The notes: a model not told the origin generated them from the sequence alone. A DNA stretch of 64,000 nt from Arthrobacter sp. Bz4 (GCF_003075455.1 NZ_QDAE01000010.1:1-64000), one strand, 5' to 3'. Positions 34,444 to 44,260 are shown, counted from the stretch's first letter. Numbers and translations: made by a program.

Positions 34444-35898
34444 CTAGTCGGTACGAGCCAGGAACTCGCGCACCCGCGCCTGGACAGGGGCAGTGTCATA
34501 GCTTTTGACCAGCGCCCCGGCCATCCGAACCGGGTCGCCGAAGAAGAAATACTCATACAGGGCCTGACGACCCGAGAAACCGGAGATTGACGCGTCATGC
34601 GCCAGCTTGAATAGCCGCACCCGTTCGGGTCCGGTGAGCGTTTTGGTCTGGAGATACCGTTCGATATCTGGCAGCGCCGCACTGGCCAGATCGGCCTCGC
34701 CCGGGAGCGCCATCAGGCCGCTGGCGGATAATTTGCGGATAATCTGGGGGAAGCGCTGGGCCACCTTCGGATACCAGTTGCGTGCCGCGTTGAGTGTGGC
34801 CCACTTCGGCAACATCACGCCGTCGTCGTTCGGTGTGGCATCGACCTCGGACGCCCGCAGCAGGGCTTTGCCGATTTCGACCGTCTGGATGAGCTCGGCG
34901 AGATCCTCCTGGATGTGCTGGAATCCGCCGATACCGATGGACTCCGACAACTCCGCTGCCAGGCCGAGGAAGAACTCGCTCTTGGCTATGGTCCGCGTGA
35001 CCACCTGGTGGGTCATCAGCGCCCCGGCGCCGGTTTCGGAGTAGAAGCCGTTGCAGAGGTCGGGGTGCCCGAGCATGAAGATGCGCTCGTTCGGCACGAA
35101 CACGTTGTCGAATATGACGACGGCGTCCATTTCCTCGAACCGCGAAGCCAGCGGCTCGTCGTGGATCGACCCACCATTGTGGAGGGGGGTACGGCACAGG
35201 TACCTCAGACCCTCAGCGTCGTTGGGGAGCGCGAACGCGAAGGAATACGGCGCATCCTCGGGGGTTCCGCGCAACAGGGTGGATGGGAAGACGAGCAGTT
35301 CATCGGCGATGGGGGCGTTGGTAGCGAGCATGCGGGCACCGTTGATGATGATTCCGTCGTCGCGTTCCTCGGTGATGCGGGCCGACAGGTGACCACCCAG
35401 CTGCTCCGATCCCGACACCGCCCGATTGACCTGCGGCGGAATCAGCGTGTGGGTGGTGAGGAGATCATTCTCCCGGCAGAACTCGTAGTACCGGCGAATG
35501 TTCTCGCCGAACATGGGGTCCGCCTGGGCGAACCAGTGTTCGGCCGCGCTCAGCGCGGTCAGGCACCCATTCATGTAATCCCCGGTGCGGCCCAGGAAAC
35601 CCTGCGAATATTCGGCCCAACAGGCCGTCGCCGCACGACGCCGTTCCAGGTCCGCGACCGTGCGCGGCACGAGGAAGGAGGCGTTGACCCGGTCACCGCT
35701 CGACGGCGATGGGTACGTCAGCCGGTCCGCATACTCGGGATCGTGCTGCAGATCGAATAGCCGGGCGTAGGACCGCGCCACATTCCTGAACGCAGGGTGA
35801 TCGGCGATGTTTTCGCTGACTACCTGACCATCGATGACCACGTGCGGTCGCATGGAATTCAATGTGTCCAGGTACTGTGTGCCGGATCGGATGCCCAT
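34444..35898 (-). CDS. HpaB-family FADH2-dependent monooxygenase (4-hydroxyphenylacetate 3-hydroxylase type)
   Basis: A 484-residue oxygenase component that uses reduced flavin from a partner reductase to hydroxylate a phenolic substrate ortho to the OH. Family features: N-terminal GTQYLDTLNSMRPHVVIDG, catalytic-site Arg/Tyr/His region near PSPSSGDRVNASF, acyl-CoA-dehydrogenase-like core with EKFFLGLA-type segment (SEFFLGLAAELSESIG), and IIINGARMLATNAP. The reductase gene lies 60 bases upstream in the same direction. Substrate could be 4-hydroxyphenylacetate, a chlorophenol or another phenol; no ring-cleavage genes are nearby to decide. Confidence 0.92.
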   Translation of the reverse strand: MGIRSGTQYLDTLNSMRPHVVIDGQVVSENIADHPAFRNVARSYARLFDLQHDPEYADRLTYPSPSSGDRVNASFLVPRTVADLERRRAATACWAEYSQGFLGRTGDYMNGCLTALSAAEHWFAQADPMFGENIRRYYEFCRENDLLTTHTLIPPQVNRAVSGSEQLGGHLSARITEERDDGIIINGARMLATNAPIADELLVFPSTLLRGTPEDAPYSFAFALPNDAEGLRYLCRTPLHNGGSIHDEPLASRFEEMDAVVIFDNVFVPNERIFMLGHPDLCNGFYSETGAGALMTHQVVTRTIAKSEFFLGLAAELSESIGIGGFQHIQEDLAELIQTVEIGKALLRASEVDATPNDDGVMLPKWATLNAARNWYPKVAQRFPQIIRKLSASGLMALPGEADLASAALPDIERYLQTKTLTGPERVRLFKLAHDASISGFSGRQALYEYFFFGDPVRMAGALVKSYDTAPVQARVREFLARTD

Positions 35899-35958
35899 TG
35901 TTCTTCAGTCCTTGAGGAAGTCGTGCGGTTCAGCTGCCTGGGGTTTTGGTGGACCCGG

Positions 35959-36510
35959 TCAGAGTAGGTCTTCCATCCCCAGCTGGTCTTCCGGGATGGT
36001 CGTGAAGCTACTGTTGGCGTACGCCAGGGCATCGCCCTTGCGGTAGTTGAAATCCTGCACCTCGCCGAGGTACAGGGTGTGGTCGCCGCCGTCGTACGCT
36101 GCCCACGGAGTGCACTCAAAGTAGGCCAGGACGTTCCCCAGACGTGGCGCACCTTCCCCCTCGACCCAGAGCGGCTCATCAACGGGTCGCCCGGCGAAGT
36201 GCAGGGCCAGTTGGCGCTGCTCGGCGCCGAGGATGTTGACGGTGAACGGTCTGCCGGCCAACTCGTCGTGGGCCGTGGTGCTGCGGGCGATACTCACCAG
36301 CACCAGCGGCGGATCCATTGACACCGAGGTAAAGGAATTGACGGTGATCCCATGACGCTTGGTGGCGCCGTCGAAGGTGACGATCGCGACGCCGGTCGCG
36401 AACCGGCCAAGGCTTCCCCTGAAGTGGTGGGCCCGCGGTACGTTCAGGGAGCGCCGACGTGCGGGTGCGCCACTGCTGGCTGCACTCCCGTCCTGCGGTG
36501 AAGCGGTCAT
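35959..36510 (-). CDS. Flavin reductase (HpaC-like)
   Basis: A 183-residue NAD(P)H:flavin reductase of the split-barrel FMN-binding family. Motifs: FRGSLGRFATGVAIVTFDG, GITVNSFTSVSMDPPLVLVS and DHTLYLGEV near the C-terminus (D-H-x-L-Y-x-G). It feeds FADH2 to the HpaB-type oxygenase encoded downstream. Start ATG 36510 is chosen (GGGAG about 9 bases before); the frame is open to 36618 through the promoter region. Divergent from the IclR regulator. Confidence 0.93.
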   Translation of the reverse strand: MTASPQDGSAASSGAPARRRSLNVPRAHHFRGSLGRFATGVAIVTFDGATKRHGITVNSFTSVSMDPPLVLVSIARSTTAHDELAGRPFTVNILGAEQRQLALHFAGRPVDEPLWVEGEGAPRLGNVLAYFECTPWAAYDGGDHTLYLGEVQDFNYRKGDALAYANSSFTTIPEDQLGMEDLL

Positions 36511-36558
36511 GGTCAAACTCCCTTGACGTGCCTGTACTAGCGTTAAGGACAGCCTAGC

Positions 36559-36575
36559 TGTTCTATAGTTGAACA
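36559..36575 (-). promoter_or_regulatory. Candidate IclR operator
   Basis: TGTTC-tatagtt-GAACA, perfect 5-base arms with a 7-base A/T-rich centre, in the divergent gap between the reductase and the IclR gene. GTTC/GAAC half-sites suit IclR/PobR-type regulators. By position and symmetry only. Confidence 0.5.
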
Positions 36576-36642
36576 ATTCATTCTGATAGTGAAATATTGG
36601 CGGAAGTGACGAAGACAACAGCCGCCCACCCGAGAGGACGCC

Positions 36643-37368
36643 ATGGACAGTGTGCAGACCAGCGCTACGGTGGCACCGTCATCACATTCCCAGACCCTCT
36701 CCCGGGGCATCCGTGCCCTGGAAATCCTGGCCGAAGCGCGCACCCCCCTGTCCATCGCCGAGCTGTCCACGCAGCTTGGGGTGCACCGCTCCATCGCCTA
36801 CCGCATCCTGCGGACCCTTGAAGACCACTCGCTGGTGGTGAGGGATGCTGCGGGTCGGGTGCAGGCGGGCCCCGGCCTCGCCGCGCTGGCCCGCGGCGTG
36901 GCGGGCGATCTGCAGTCGGCGGCGCTGCCCGAACTGACCCATTTGGCCAATAGCCTGGGCATGACCGCCTTCGTTGCCGTCCTGAACCAACATGACTGCG
37001 TCACGCTGGTCACGGTAGAGCCCCGGCACACCGGTGCCACCGTTGCCCAGCGCCCTGGCACCCGCCACTCGGTGAGCGCCGGAGCGCCGGGAATTGCCAT
37101 CCAATCGGCAATGACTGAACAGGACTGGGCTCGTTTTGCCCCTGGCCAGCAGTACCGGGAAGCCGCCCGCACCGCGCAGCGCACCGGCTACGCGGTGAGC
37201 CACGATGAGGTGATTGAGGGCGTCTCCTCGGTAGCCGTATCGGTCCGCATCCCCGGTCAACTACCGGCAGCCGTAGCGCTGGTCTACATCCGCAGCCAGC
37301 ACACTCCGGCGGAGCTTGGTGCTCAACTCGCGGACTGCGCGCGGACCATCGAACAACAGTTGCGCTGA
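36643..37368 (+). CDS. IclR-family transcriptional regulator
   Basis: A 241-residue regulator. N-terminal winged helix (about 15-75) with RGIRALEILAEARTPLSIAEL and LGVHRSIAYRILRTLEDHSLV, then the GAF-like effector domain with the family end-motif AVAVSVRIPGQLPAAVALV. It is divergent from the two-component monooxygenase genes and likely controls them, with a phenolic or its breakdown product as ligand. Start ATG 36643 follows a GAGAGGA sequence. Confidence 0.93.
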   Translation: MDSVQTSATVAPSSHSQTLSRGIRALEILAEARTPLSIAELSTQLGVHRSIAYRILRTLEDHSLVVRDAAGRVQAGPGLAALARGVAGDLQSAALPELTHLANSLGMTAFVAVLNQHDCVTLVTVEPRHTGATVAQRPGTRHSVSAGAPGIAIQSAMTEQDWARFAPGQQYREAARTAQRTGYAVSHDEVIEGVSSVAVSVRIPGQLPAAVALVYIRSQHTPAELGAQLADCARTIEQQLR

Positions 37369-37404
37369 GGGGCGCAGGGAGGGTGCTGGGTGGGGTGCAG
37401 CGGG

Positions 37405-38678
37405 CTAATCGGATTGATGCTGCCGGGGCACCGTCAATGAAACGACTCCCAGCACCAGCAGCGCACCAGCCGCAGCTACCGGAACCACGAAGGCAGAACT
37501 GAAGCCGTTTGCTTCCGCCAGGGTCCCGGCCACTGCGGCCCCGATCGCCGTCCCAGCGACAATTCCGCTGGCCAGCAGGGTCATGACCGTTCCCATCAGT
37601 TCCTTCGGGGCCACCAGGGAGCCAATACTGAAAATCGTGACCATCGTGGGTCCCACCGGGATACCCAGGACGAACAGCACCAGCAGCATCAGCGGGACCT
37701 CCTGCGGGATGAAGAGGAACAGGCTGAGCAGGCTCATCCCGCCAGCGGAGATGATCCAGCGAAACGACGCCGAGAATCGGGCTGACCAGTACGCCACCGA
37801 CAGCGCCGCCGCCGCTGAGCTCAGACCCATCACGGCGTACAGCAGACCCGCCGACGTCGCAGCCCCGAACTCGCCGGCGAACGCGATCAGGGCCGTCTGC
37901 GTTGAGCCGAAGAAGGTACCCATTGCAACCATGCCAAGCACCGGGAGCGGAACCAGCAACCAGAACCGTCGGCTGCCGGGCTCCCTCCGGCGGGTGCTGG
38001 GCTCCCCCTCCCGGGCAGGGTGAGGACGCCGGCTTAGCGGCACCACGGCCTGGACCGTGGGGTGAATTGCGAACGCGCTCACCATGACGATGGTCAGCAC
38101 GGCGGCGAGGGCCAGCGGCAGCCAGGGGGCAATCACACTCGCCAACAGGCCCACAAGTGCTGGCCCCAGAACGAAGGTCAGTTCATCCGCGGTGCTCTCG
38201 TAGGACAGCGCCGTATCCAGATCGCCCTGTTGGGTTCCGCGGGTCAGGGCGATCCACCGCACCCGGGCCAGTGGCCCGATCTGCGGGCAGGTCAATCCCA
38301 TGCCGAAGGCTGCCCCGAGAATGAGTGCGGTGGAGGCCGCCGAAAAGTCAGGCACTGAGTAACTGGCCGTGACCACCAGGCAATCGCCATAGTGTTCAGG
38401 ACCGCCGAGACGAGCAGCACGGGCCGTTGCCCGGTGCGGTCGGCAAGGTACCCGAGAATAGGGGCTCCCAGCGCCGAACCGACGCCGACCGCTCCGGCGG
38501 CAAACCCTCCGGTTGCTACCGACCCGCTGGCCGCCGTAACCAGGGTCAGGGCCCCGACAGTCAACATGGCAAGGGGCAGCCGGGCGAAGAAGCCGATGGT
38601 GAGGAAAGAAGATCCGGCGAGGGCCGGGAGCCGGCCATAGCGTCCCAGCCGGCTAGCTGATACTGCGGGTAGTGTCAT
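37405..38678 (-). pseudogene. MFS transporter, split by a one-base frameshift
   Basis: Two ORFs join into one 12-span major facilitator of about 424 residues if one C is restored near 38380. The first (from 38678) holds TM1-3 with GYLADRTGQRPVLLVSAVLNTMAIA, the conserved MFS loop; the second begins VVTASYSVPDFSAAS and runs through TM4-12. DNA reads GCCTGGTG where GCCCTGGTG (Ala-Leu-Val) keeps frame. Drug-exporter-like by general look; substrate unknown. Convergent with IclR. Could be a true null allele, but a homopolymer undercall is more likely given five others in the window. Confidence 0.88.
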
Positions 38679-38756
38679 GGTGAGGGTCTTTCCGGATACA
38701 GCTGATTGCGCATCGTCCCCCCTCCCGATGCGCCCAACCCGGTGACAACCCTCAAT

Positions 38757-41700
38757 TTACACCGTCTGCAGCCCATCCGTCTGATGCGGACCGGTGGGCT
38801 GATCGTCGATGGGCAGTTGGTCGATGGGCAGTTGGTCGACCGGTAACTGGTCGACAATCCGCAGGGTGGATCCGTTTCGTCCCTTGATCACCTGAAGCTG
38901 GGCGGTGATGCGCTGCTTGAGTTCGGCGACGTGGCTGACCAGCCCCACCATCCGGCCGCCGTCCCGAAGCCCTTCCAGAGCGTCCATGACCTGATCCAGG
39001 GATTGGTCATCGAGACTACCGAAGCCCTCATCAACGAACAGTGTCTCGATCTCGATTCCCCCTGACTCGGCCTGAACGACGTCGGCCAGGCCGAGGGCGA
39101 GCGCCAGGGCCGCCATGAAGGATTCGCCGCCTGAGAGGGTTGCCGTGTCCCTCGTATTTCCGGTCCAGCCGTCGATGACGTCGAGTCCCAGGCCCGACTT
39201 CTTGTTGCCCGATAGCGCATCACTGTGCACGAGAGCATAGCGCCCATCAGACATGGCCAGCAGCCGTTCAGTCGCTGCATCCGCTACCTGCTCCAGGCGT
39301 GCAGCCAGCACGTAGGTGCCAAGACTCATCTTGTACGAGTTGTCTCCGCCTCCGGCCGCGGTGTCGGCCAAGGATTTCACGAGTTCATACTCGGTCCGCA
39401 GCGGCAGCACCAGCTTCTCCTGGCGACCCATTTCGGCTGCATAGCGTTCAAGCTGTGCGGCCGACTCCTCGATCATCCGACGTCTGACCTCACTTTTCGC
39501 GGCGCGTGCAGCCGATTCACTCTCCGCCGCTGCCGCTGCTTCAAGCACTTCGCGGGTCACTGCCAGCAGACCGGCTGCCTCGTCCTGAAGTGCCCCGGCA
39601 ATCTCCGGCAGGCCCTGATCAGCTTCCAGCCGGTGCGTGGTGCGCTGATAGCCGCTGAGGAACTGCTCGGCGCGCTGCAGCTCAGCCGACGGCAGCAGGG
39701 CCGCGCGCACCTCATCCGGGTCGTCGAATGACGAGTTCGACAGTCCCTCGGCCAGCGAGCCAAACGCCTGATCGTGGCCGTCGCGGGCACGGATCAGGCC
39801 CTGCAGGGCGTCCCGACAGGTGGCAATAGCTTCGTGTCCCGCCGACAGCTGAGTAATCCGTTCGGCCAGGGTGTCATACCCATCGCGGAGCGTGACCAGC
39901 CGCCCAGTCACTTCCCCTCGCTGTTCCTCCAGCCCGGCAATCAGTGACCGCAGTTCAGCAAGGGAAGTTGTCAACCCGTTATAGGTGGCAGTGAGGCTTT
40001 CTTCGCGTTCGGTCAACTCGACCAGCCGGGCCGTGACGCGCTCCAATGCCTGTCGTGCTGCGACGGCTTCCGCCAGCAGGCCAGTGTCCCGCGTGAGGTC
40101 CTCCTGCACGTCGGCAGCATCCCTGCCACCACCCTGCGCCTCCAACCTGGCGGCCTCCAGGACTGCCTCGTCCCGCACTCGTCGGATCCGGTCCAGCTCC
40201 TGCTCGGCGGCGTCCTGCTTCCGGTGTGCAGCCTCTTCCTGGTCGTGGGTGACCAGGGTGTCCAGATCGGCCGAGGCCGGCCGGGGATGGGACCGGCTGC
40301 CGCAGACCGGGCAGTCACTATCGTCGGTGAGCCGGTCAGCCAACTCGGCTGCAGCCTGTTCCAGGCGTTGCCGGAGGGTATCCAGCCAGTGACCCTTGAG
40401 CTCTAGGAAGCGCCGTTCGGCTGCCGTGTACTTCTCCTCCTCGCCCAGGACCCTGTCTCGCGCGGTCTCGAGGGCCGCGATCGTGGTCAGGAGCCGCTTG
40501 CCCTCTGCCACCCGCTCCCCCAGCGTCGATTCCTGGTTGACCTGACGCTCAAGCTCGCTACGCTCCGCACGGGCTTCGGCGGCCTCGGCGCGGACCTCCG
40601 CCTGGGCACCCGAGCAGTCCGCAAGGGCTGCCTCAATCCGTTCCTGCTCAGCCGCCGCCTTGGCGAGCCTGTGCTCCAGCGACTGCAGACGCTGTTCCTC
40701 CGGCAGTGCCGAGCGCAGCACCCCGAGGTCTGAGGTGGCACTGGTGCAGGCAGCATCGAGCACGCCGATCGTCTCGTCAAGGCTGGACCCCGCGCCGTCG
40801 ACGCCGACAGGGCTCACATCGACGCCGTCGGCGGCGGTGATGACGGAAATGACGTCGTCGGGATTGAGTCCGGGCACCAGGGATCCGGCCACCTCGGATT
40901 CGGCGATCCGGAGCGTTGCGACCTTCGCCCCGGCGGTGGCGTGGCTGAGCGTCCGCTCTGCCTGATCCAATGAGCGGAGGCCACCTTCCAGGATGCGGGC
41001 CTTCCGATCCCGTTCCACTGCAGCCTGAAACGCTTCCGCATCCTCACGCTGGGCCAGATGCGCGGCCTCGTCAGCCCTGAACTTCGCCAGTGCACCCTGG
41101 CGCGCGTGGAGGGCCGACGTCTCCTGGTGTGCCTGTCGGAATGCAGCAAGCTCCAGCGAATCCTTGGTCGAAGTCTGGGTTGCACTTTCCAGCGCACCGG
41201 CGAGACGCAACTGCAAGCCGCTGATGGTCTCCGGTCCGGCTTCCTGGGTTTCCGGAGCCGCGTCGGACCCAGAGGCGGAATCGGGGGCGGGGTCCGCCTC
41301 GCCCCCCATGAGAGCATGGCGCTCCACCTCATCCAGGGCCCGACGGAAGATGTGGGTCAACCCGGCTTCGGCGTCGGCGACCCGGCCGCCGAGCGCCCGG
41401 GCTCGTTCAGCGAGGACTTGCTCCACCTGCTCGAAACGGTCGGTCGAGAAGAGCCGCTGCAGCAGTTCCCGGCGGGATTTCGCATCGGAGCGAAGGAAAG
41501 CGGCGAACTCGCCCTGTGGCAGCATCACCACCCGGGTGAACTGCTCACGATTCATGCCGAGAAGGGTCTGGATCTCGTCGCCGGCTTCATCGTTTCGGGC
41601 GGATTTCTGGACCCATTCGCCGTCGACCTGCTCCCTCAGCAGGGTGCGGGCCGGCTCGGAGGTGGTCCCCTTGCCCCGCTTGGCCGGGCGATTCCATTGC

Positions 41701-41987
41701 GGATTGCGGATCACTTCCAACCGGCGACCGCCCACGCTGAACTCGCAGGTCACCTCGGGGGCCAGCGACTCGGGTGCGTGGTCGCTGCGGAGCCGCTTTG
41801 CACCCTGCCGGGCGCCGGGCACCGATCCATAGAGCGCGTAGCAGATCGCGTCGAGTACGCTCGATTTTCCGGCGCCCGTGGGGCCGTTCAGGAGGAACAG
41901 ACCGTGGGCACCCAACCTGTCGAAGTCGACCTGCTGGCGTTCAGCGAAGGGGCCGAACGCCTGAAGTTCCAGGCGGTGGATCCTCAC
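38757..41987 (-). CDS. sbcC: SbcC exonuclease subunit (Rad50-like ATPase)
   Basis: A 1076-residue SMC-like ATPase that with SbcD processes hairpins and double-strand break ends. Walker A is NGPTGAGKSS (about 35-44); long coiled coils flank the zinc hook CPVCGSRSHP (Cys about 559 and 562); the C-terminal head has signature TLSGGESFMAALALALGLAD and Walker B ETLFVDEGFGSLD. The C-terminus ends in a short repeat-derived tail (VDQLPVDQLPIDQLP) encoded by a tandem DNA repeat. Starts 4 bases inside the end of sbcD (41984-41987). Confidence 0.97.
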   Translation of the reverse strand: MRIHRLELQAFGPFAERQQVDFDRLGAHGLFLLNGPTGAGKSSVLDAICYALYGSVPGARQGAKRLRSDHAPESLAPEVTCEFSVGGRRLEVIRNPQWNRPAKRGKGTTSEPARTLLREQVDGEWVQKSARNDEAGDEIQTLLGMNREQFTRVVMLPQGEFAAFLRSDAKSRRELLQRLFSTDRFEQVEQVLAERARALGGRVADAEAGLTHIFRRALDEVERHALMGGEADPAPDSASGSDAAPETQEAGPETISGLQLRLAGALESATQTSTKDSLELAAFRQAHQETSALHARQGALAKFRADEAAHLAQREDAEAFQAAVERDRKARILEGGLRSLDQAERTLSHATAGAKVATLRIAESEVAGSLVPGLNPDDVISVITAADGVDVSPVGVDGAGSSLDETIGVLDAACTSATSDLGVLRSALPEEQRLQSLEHRLAKAAAEQERIEAALADCSGAQAEVRAEAAEARAERSELERQVNQESTLGERVAEGKRLLTTIAALETARDRVLGEEEKYTAAERRFLELKGHWLDTLRQRLEQAAAELADRLTDDSDCPVCGSRSHPRPASADLDTLVTHDQEEAAHRKQDAAEQELDRIRRVRDEAVLEAARLEAQGGGRDAADVQEDLTRDTGLLAEAVAARQALERVTARLVELTEREESLTATYNGLTTSLAELRSLIAGLEEQRGEVTGRLVTLRDGYDTLAERITQLSAGHEAIATCRDALQGLIRARDGHDQAFGSLAEGLSNSSFDDPDEVRAALLPSAELQRAEQFLSGYQRTTHRLEADQGLPEIAGALQDEAAGLLAVTREVLEAAAAAESESAARAAKSEVRRRMIEESAAQLERYAAEMGRQEKLVLPLRTEYELVKSLADTAAGGGDNSYKMSLGTYVLAARLEQVADAATERLLAMSDGRYALVHSDALSGNKKSGLGLDVIDGWTGNTRDTATLSGGESFMAALALALGLADVVQAESGGIEIETLFVDEGFGSLDDQSLDQVMDALEGLRDGGRMVGLVSHVAELKQRITAQLQVIKGRNGSTLRIVDQLPVDQLPIDQLPIDDQPTGPHQTDGLQTV
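38796..38855 (-). repeat. 15-bp tandem repeat in the 3' end of sbcC
   Basis: Four 15-base units at 38796-38810, 38811-38825, 38826-38840 and 38841-38855; the middle two differ at one base, and the outer ones are diverged. They encode the pentapeptide repeat (V/I)DQLP at the SbcC C-terminus. In-frame unit length means copy number can vary without breaking the protein. Confidence 0.85.
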
Positions 41988-43150
41988 CGTTCGACCTGTG
42001 CCGAACGGACTGTCTCAAGGGCGGAGGTGATGACAGCGCGTTCGCCATCGTTCGCTGGACGGGACCGGACGTGGTCAAAGAAGCCACAGCACACCTCCAC
42101 ATCATCAGTGGCCGTGGCGATGCGCTGGCTGTAGGTCTGCGCTGCGCGTTGCCGGTCACCGGCCGGTTCGAAGTTCAATACCAGGGTGGTGGGGAAGCGG
42201 CTCCGCAGGCGCTCCATAGCCTGGGCGGGCCGGTCAGCGTCGGTGAGGGTGATGTGGCAATAGGCGTTCTCGGCCCAGTCATGGCGCGGGTCCGCCAGCA
42301 GGTCCTCAAGTTCCCCAGCCAGGACCGCCAGCTCGCGGTACCCTGGCCAGTTAATTGCACTGACCTCACCCAGCCCGTCGGCGCTGATGTCCACCAGCCA
42401 GGCGCCCTTGGCCTGGTTGGCTTCCGAGAACGAATAGGGCAGGGGCGAACCGGAGTACCGCACATTGGGTGCCAATTGCTGCTGGCCATGAAGGTGCCCC
42501 AGGGCCGTGTAGTCGAAGGATTCAAAGAGATCGAGGGGCACGGCACCAACCCCACCCACGCTGAGATCGCGTTCGCTGGCCGAGGTGATACCGCCGCTGG
42601 CGAAGGTGTGCGCCATGACCAGGGACCGGACGGTCCCGGCCGCCCGGCGATGCGCCAGGTCCGAATGGACCCGGTCCAGGGCTGCCCTGGTCACGCTGGT
42701 GTGTGTCGGGGCCTCGGCTCCGAGCCCACCTGCGACCAGCCGCGGCTCGAGGTAGGGCAGGCCATAGACGGCCAGCTCGGCGCCGTCGTCGTCAAGGGGG
42801 AAAAGGACCGGCCGCGCAATGTCCTCAAGCCGGGTGCGTAAGTGCACTCCGCCGCGTTCCAGAATGCGACCGCCGAATCCCAGTCTGGTGGCGGAGTCGT
42901 GGTTTCCACTGGAAACCACCACCTGCGCTCCGGCCCCGGTGAGACGATCCAGCGCGTCGTCGAAGAGGCCGACGACGTCCACGCCGGGCAGTGCACGGTC
43001 GTAGACGTCGCCGGCGATCAGCACCACATCGACTTCATGCTCGCGGACAGATTTCTCGAGGTGGTCGATGAAAATCCGTTGCGCCTGAAGGGTACCCACA
43101 CCGTGGAACGACCGTCCCAGGTGCCAATCGGATGTGTGCAGTAGCCTCAT
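41984..43150 (-). CDS. sbcD: SbcD exonuclease subunit (Mre11-like)
   Basis: A 388-residue metallophosphoesterase nuclease partner of SbcC. The five phosphoesterase motifs are seen: TSDWHLGRSF, IAGDVYDRALPG, VSSGNHDSATRLG, LVMAHTFASGG and ALGHLHGQQQ. The C-terminal capping and SbcC-binding part follows. First gene of the sbcDC operon, overlapping sbcC by 4 bases. Start ATG 43150 (MRLLHTSDWHLG) is standard for the family. Confidence 0.97.
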   Translation of the reverse strand: MRLLHTSDWHLGRSFHGVGTLQAQRIFIDHLEKSVREHEVDVVLIAGDVYDRALPGVDVVGLFDDALDRLTGAGAQVVVSSGNHDSATRLGFGGRILERGGVHLRTRLEDIARPVLFPLDDDGAELAVYGLPYLEPRLVAGGLGAEAPTHTSVTRAALDRVHSDLAHRRAAGTVRSLVMAHTFASGGITSASERDLSVGGVGAVPLDLFESFDYTALGHLHGQQQLAPNVRYSGSPLPYSFSEANQAKGAWLVDISADGLGEVSAINWPGYRELAVLAGELEDLLADPRHDWAENAYCHITLTDADRPAQAMERLRSRFPTTLVLNFEPAGDRQRAAQTYSQRIATATDDVEVCCGFFDHVRSRPANDGERAVITSALETVRSAQVER

Positions 43151-43225
43151 GATTCCAAGCTACCGGCCGCCACTGACATTCCTGCGGAGGGTTCCCGGCG
43201 GTGCGGACTTTGGCCGGGTTTTAGC

Positions 43226-44260
43226 CTACTTTTCGTCGCGGCGATCGTCGGATCCGTCGAAGAACGTCCGTGCCTCGTCGGTCCCGGCGGGACGGTCAAC
43301 CTGACCGTCCTCGGCCGTGTCACCGGTGCGTGCATGGCCGGCCGGGTAGCGGTCAGCCGACGTCACCCCGGTGGTCTGCGAGGGGGCGTTGACCCCGGTG
43401 GCTGCCGGGGCTGCGTCGTCGTCGGCAGGTGCGGCGACGGATCCGTCGGCCGGCCCAGCCACCCCGGCTTCACTCTTGCGTCCACCAAACAGCTCGGTGC
43501 TGCGGTAGATCAGTCCAGCGATCGCTGCGCCGAGCACCGGTGCTACCCAGAACAGCCACAGCTGCTCGATGGCCCAGCCTTCGGAGAAGATGGCGGCGGC
43601 GGTTGACCGGGCTGGGTTCAACGACCCGTTGGTGATGGGGAGCAGGAAGGTCAGCAGCGCGGCGTAGACCAGCCCGATGGCGAAGGGCCCACCGGCGTTG
43701 CGCAGCGCACCGGTGGCGGTGCGGGAGGTAGCCCCCAGCACGACGGCGACAAAGATCGCGGTGCCGACAACCTCGGCGAGGAGAGCGCTGCTCAGGGCGA
43801 ACTGGGTGGGCGAATTGTCTGCGTAACCGTTGGCCGAGACGGCGAACAGGGCCTGGACGCTACCGGCAAACTGCTGGTTGGCGCTCAGGAGCAACCAGAT
43901 AAACACTGCTGCGACAACGCCGCCGACCACCTGCGCCACAATGTAGGGCAGTACCGAGGCCCACGAGGTTTTACCTGCGATTGCCGAGCCGAGCGTGACC
44001 GCCGGGTTGAAGTGCCCCCCCGACACATAGCCGAACGCGACCATCGCTCCGATCAGCGCCAGACCGAAGGCGAGAGTCGGCTGAACACCCGTCTGGGTGT
44101 TCAGGATGGTGACGCCCAGTCCCGCGAGGACCAGCAGGAACGAGCCTGCTGCTTCGGCGAGGGACCGGGCCACCAGTGGAAAGTCTTTGATCCCGGCAGC
44201 GCGCCCGGAGTGTTCCGGGTCCGCGTGCAGATCGTGGCTGGGCAGAGATGTCTGCGTCAT
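43226..44260 (-). CDS. MIP-family channel (aquaporin-like) with long acidic tail
   Basis: A 344-residue, six-span channel. NPA boxes are HFNPAVT (about 85-87) and SLNPARS (about 215-217), with the pore Arg after the second NPA. By my alignment to AqpZ, the filter His is Leu and the filter Thr is Gly (TNGSLNPAR against TNTSVNPAR), so the pore may be wider than a strict water channel. After residue 255 comes a hydrophilic Ala/Pro/Asp-rich tail of about 90 residues, longer than usual. Start ATG 44260. Neighbours are unrelated. Confidence 0.93.
   Translation of the reverse strand: MTQTSLPSHDLHADPEHSGRAAGIKDFPLVARSLAEAAGSFLLVLAGLGVTILNTQTGVQPTLAFGLALIGAMVAFGYVSGGHFNPAVTLGSAIAGKTSWASVLPYIVAQVVGGVVAAVFIWLLLSANQQFAGSVQALFAVSANGYADNSPTQFALSSALLAEVVGTAIFVAVVLGATSRTATGALRNAGGPFAIGLVYAALLTFLLPITNGSLNPARSTAAAIFSEGWAIEQLWLFWVAPVLGAAIAGLIYRSTELFGGRKSEAGVAGPADGSVAAPADDDAAPAATGVNAPSQTTGVTSADRYPAGHARTGDTAEDGQVDRPAGTDEARTFFDGSDDRRDEK

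Noticed and set aside
41058-42841. Long plus-strand ORFs opposite sbcCD
   Set aside because: Shadow ORFs; composition is atypical and sbcC/sbcD motifs are all on the minus strand.
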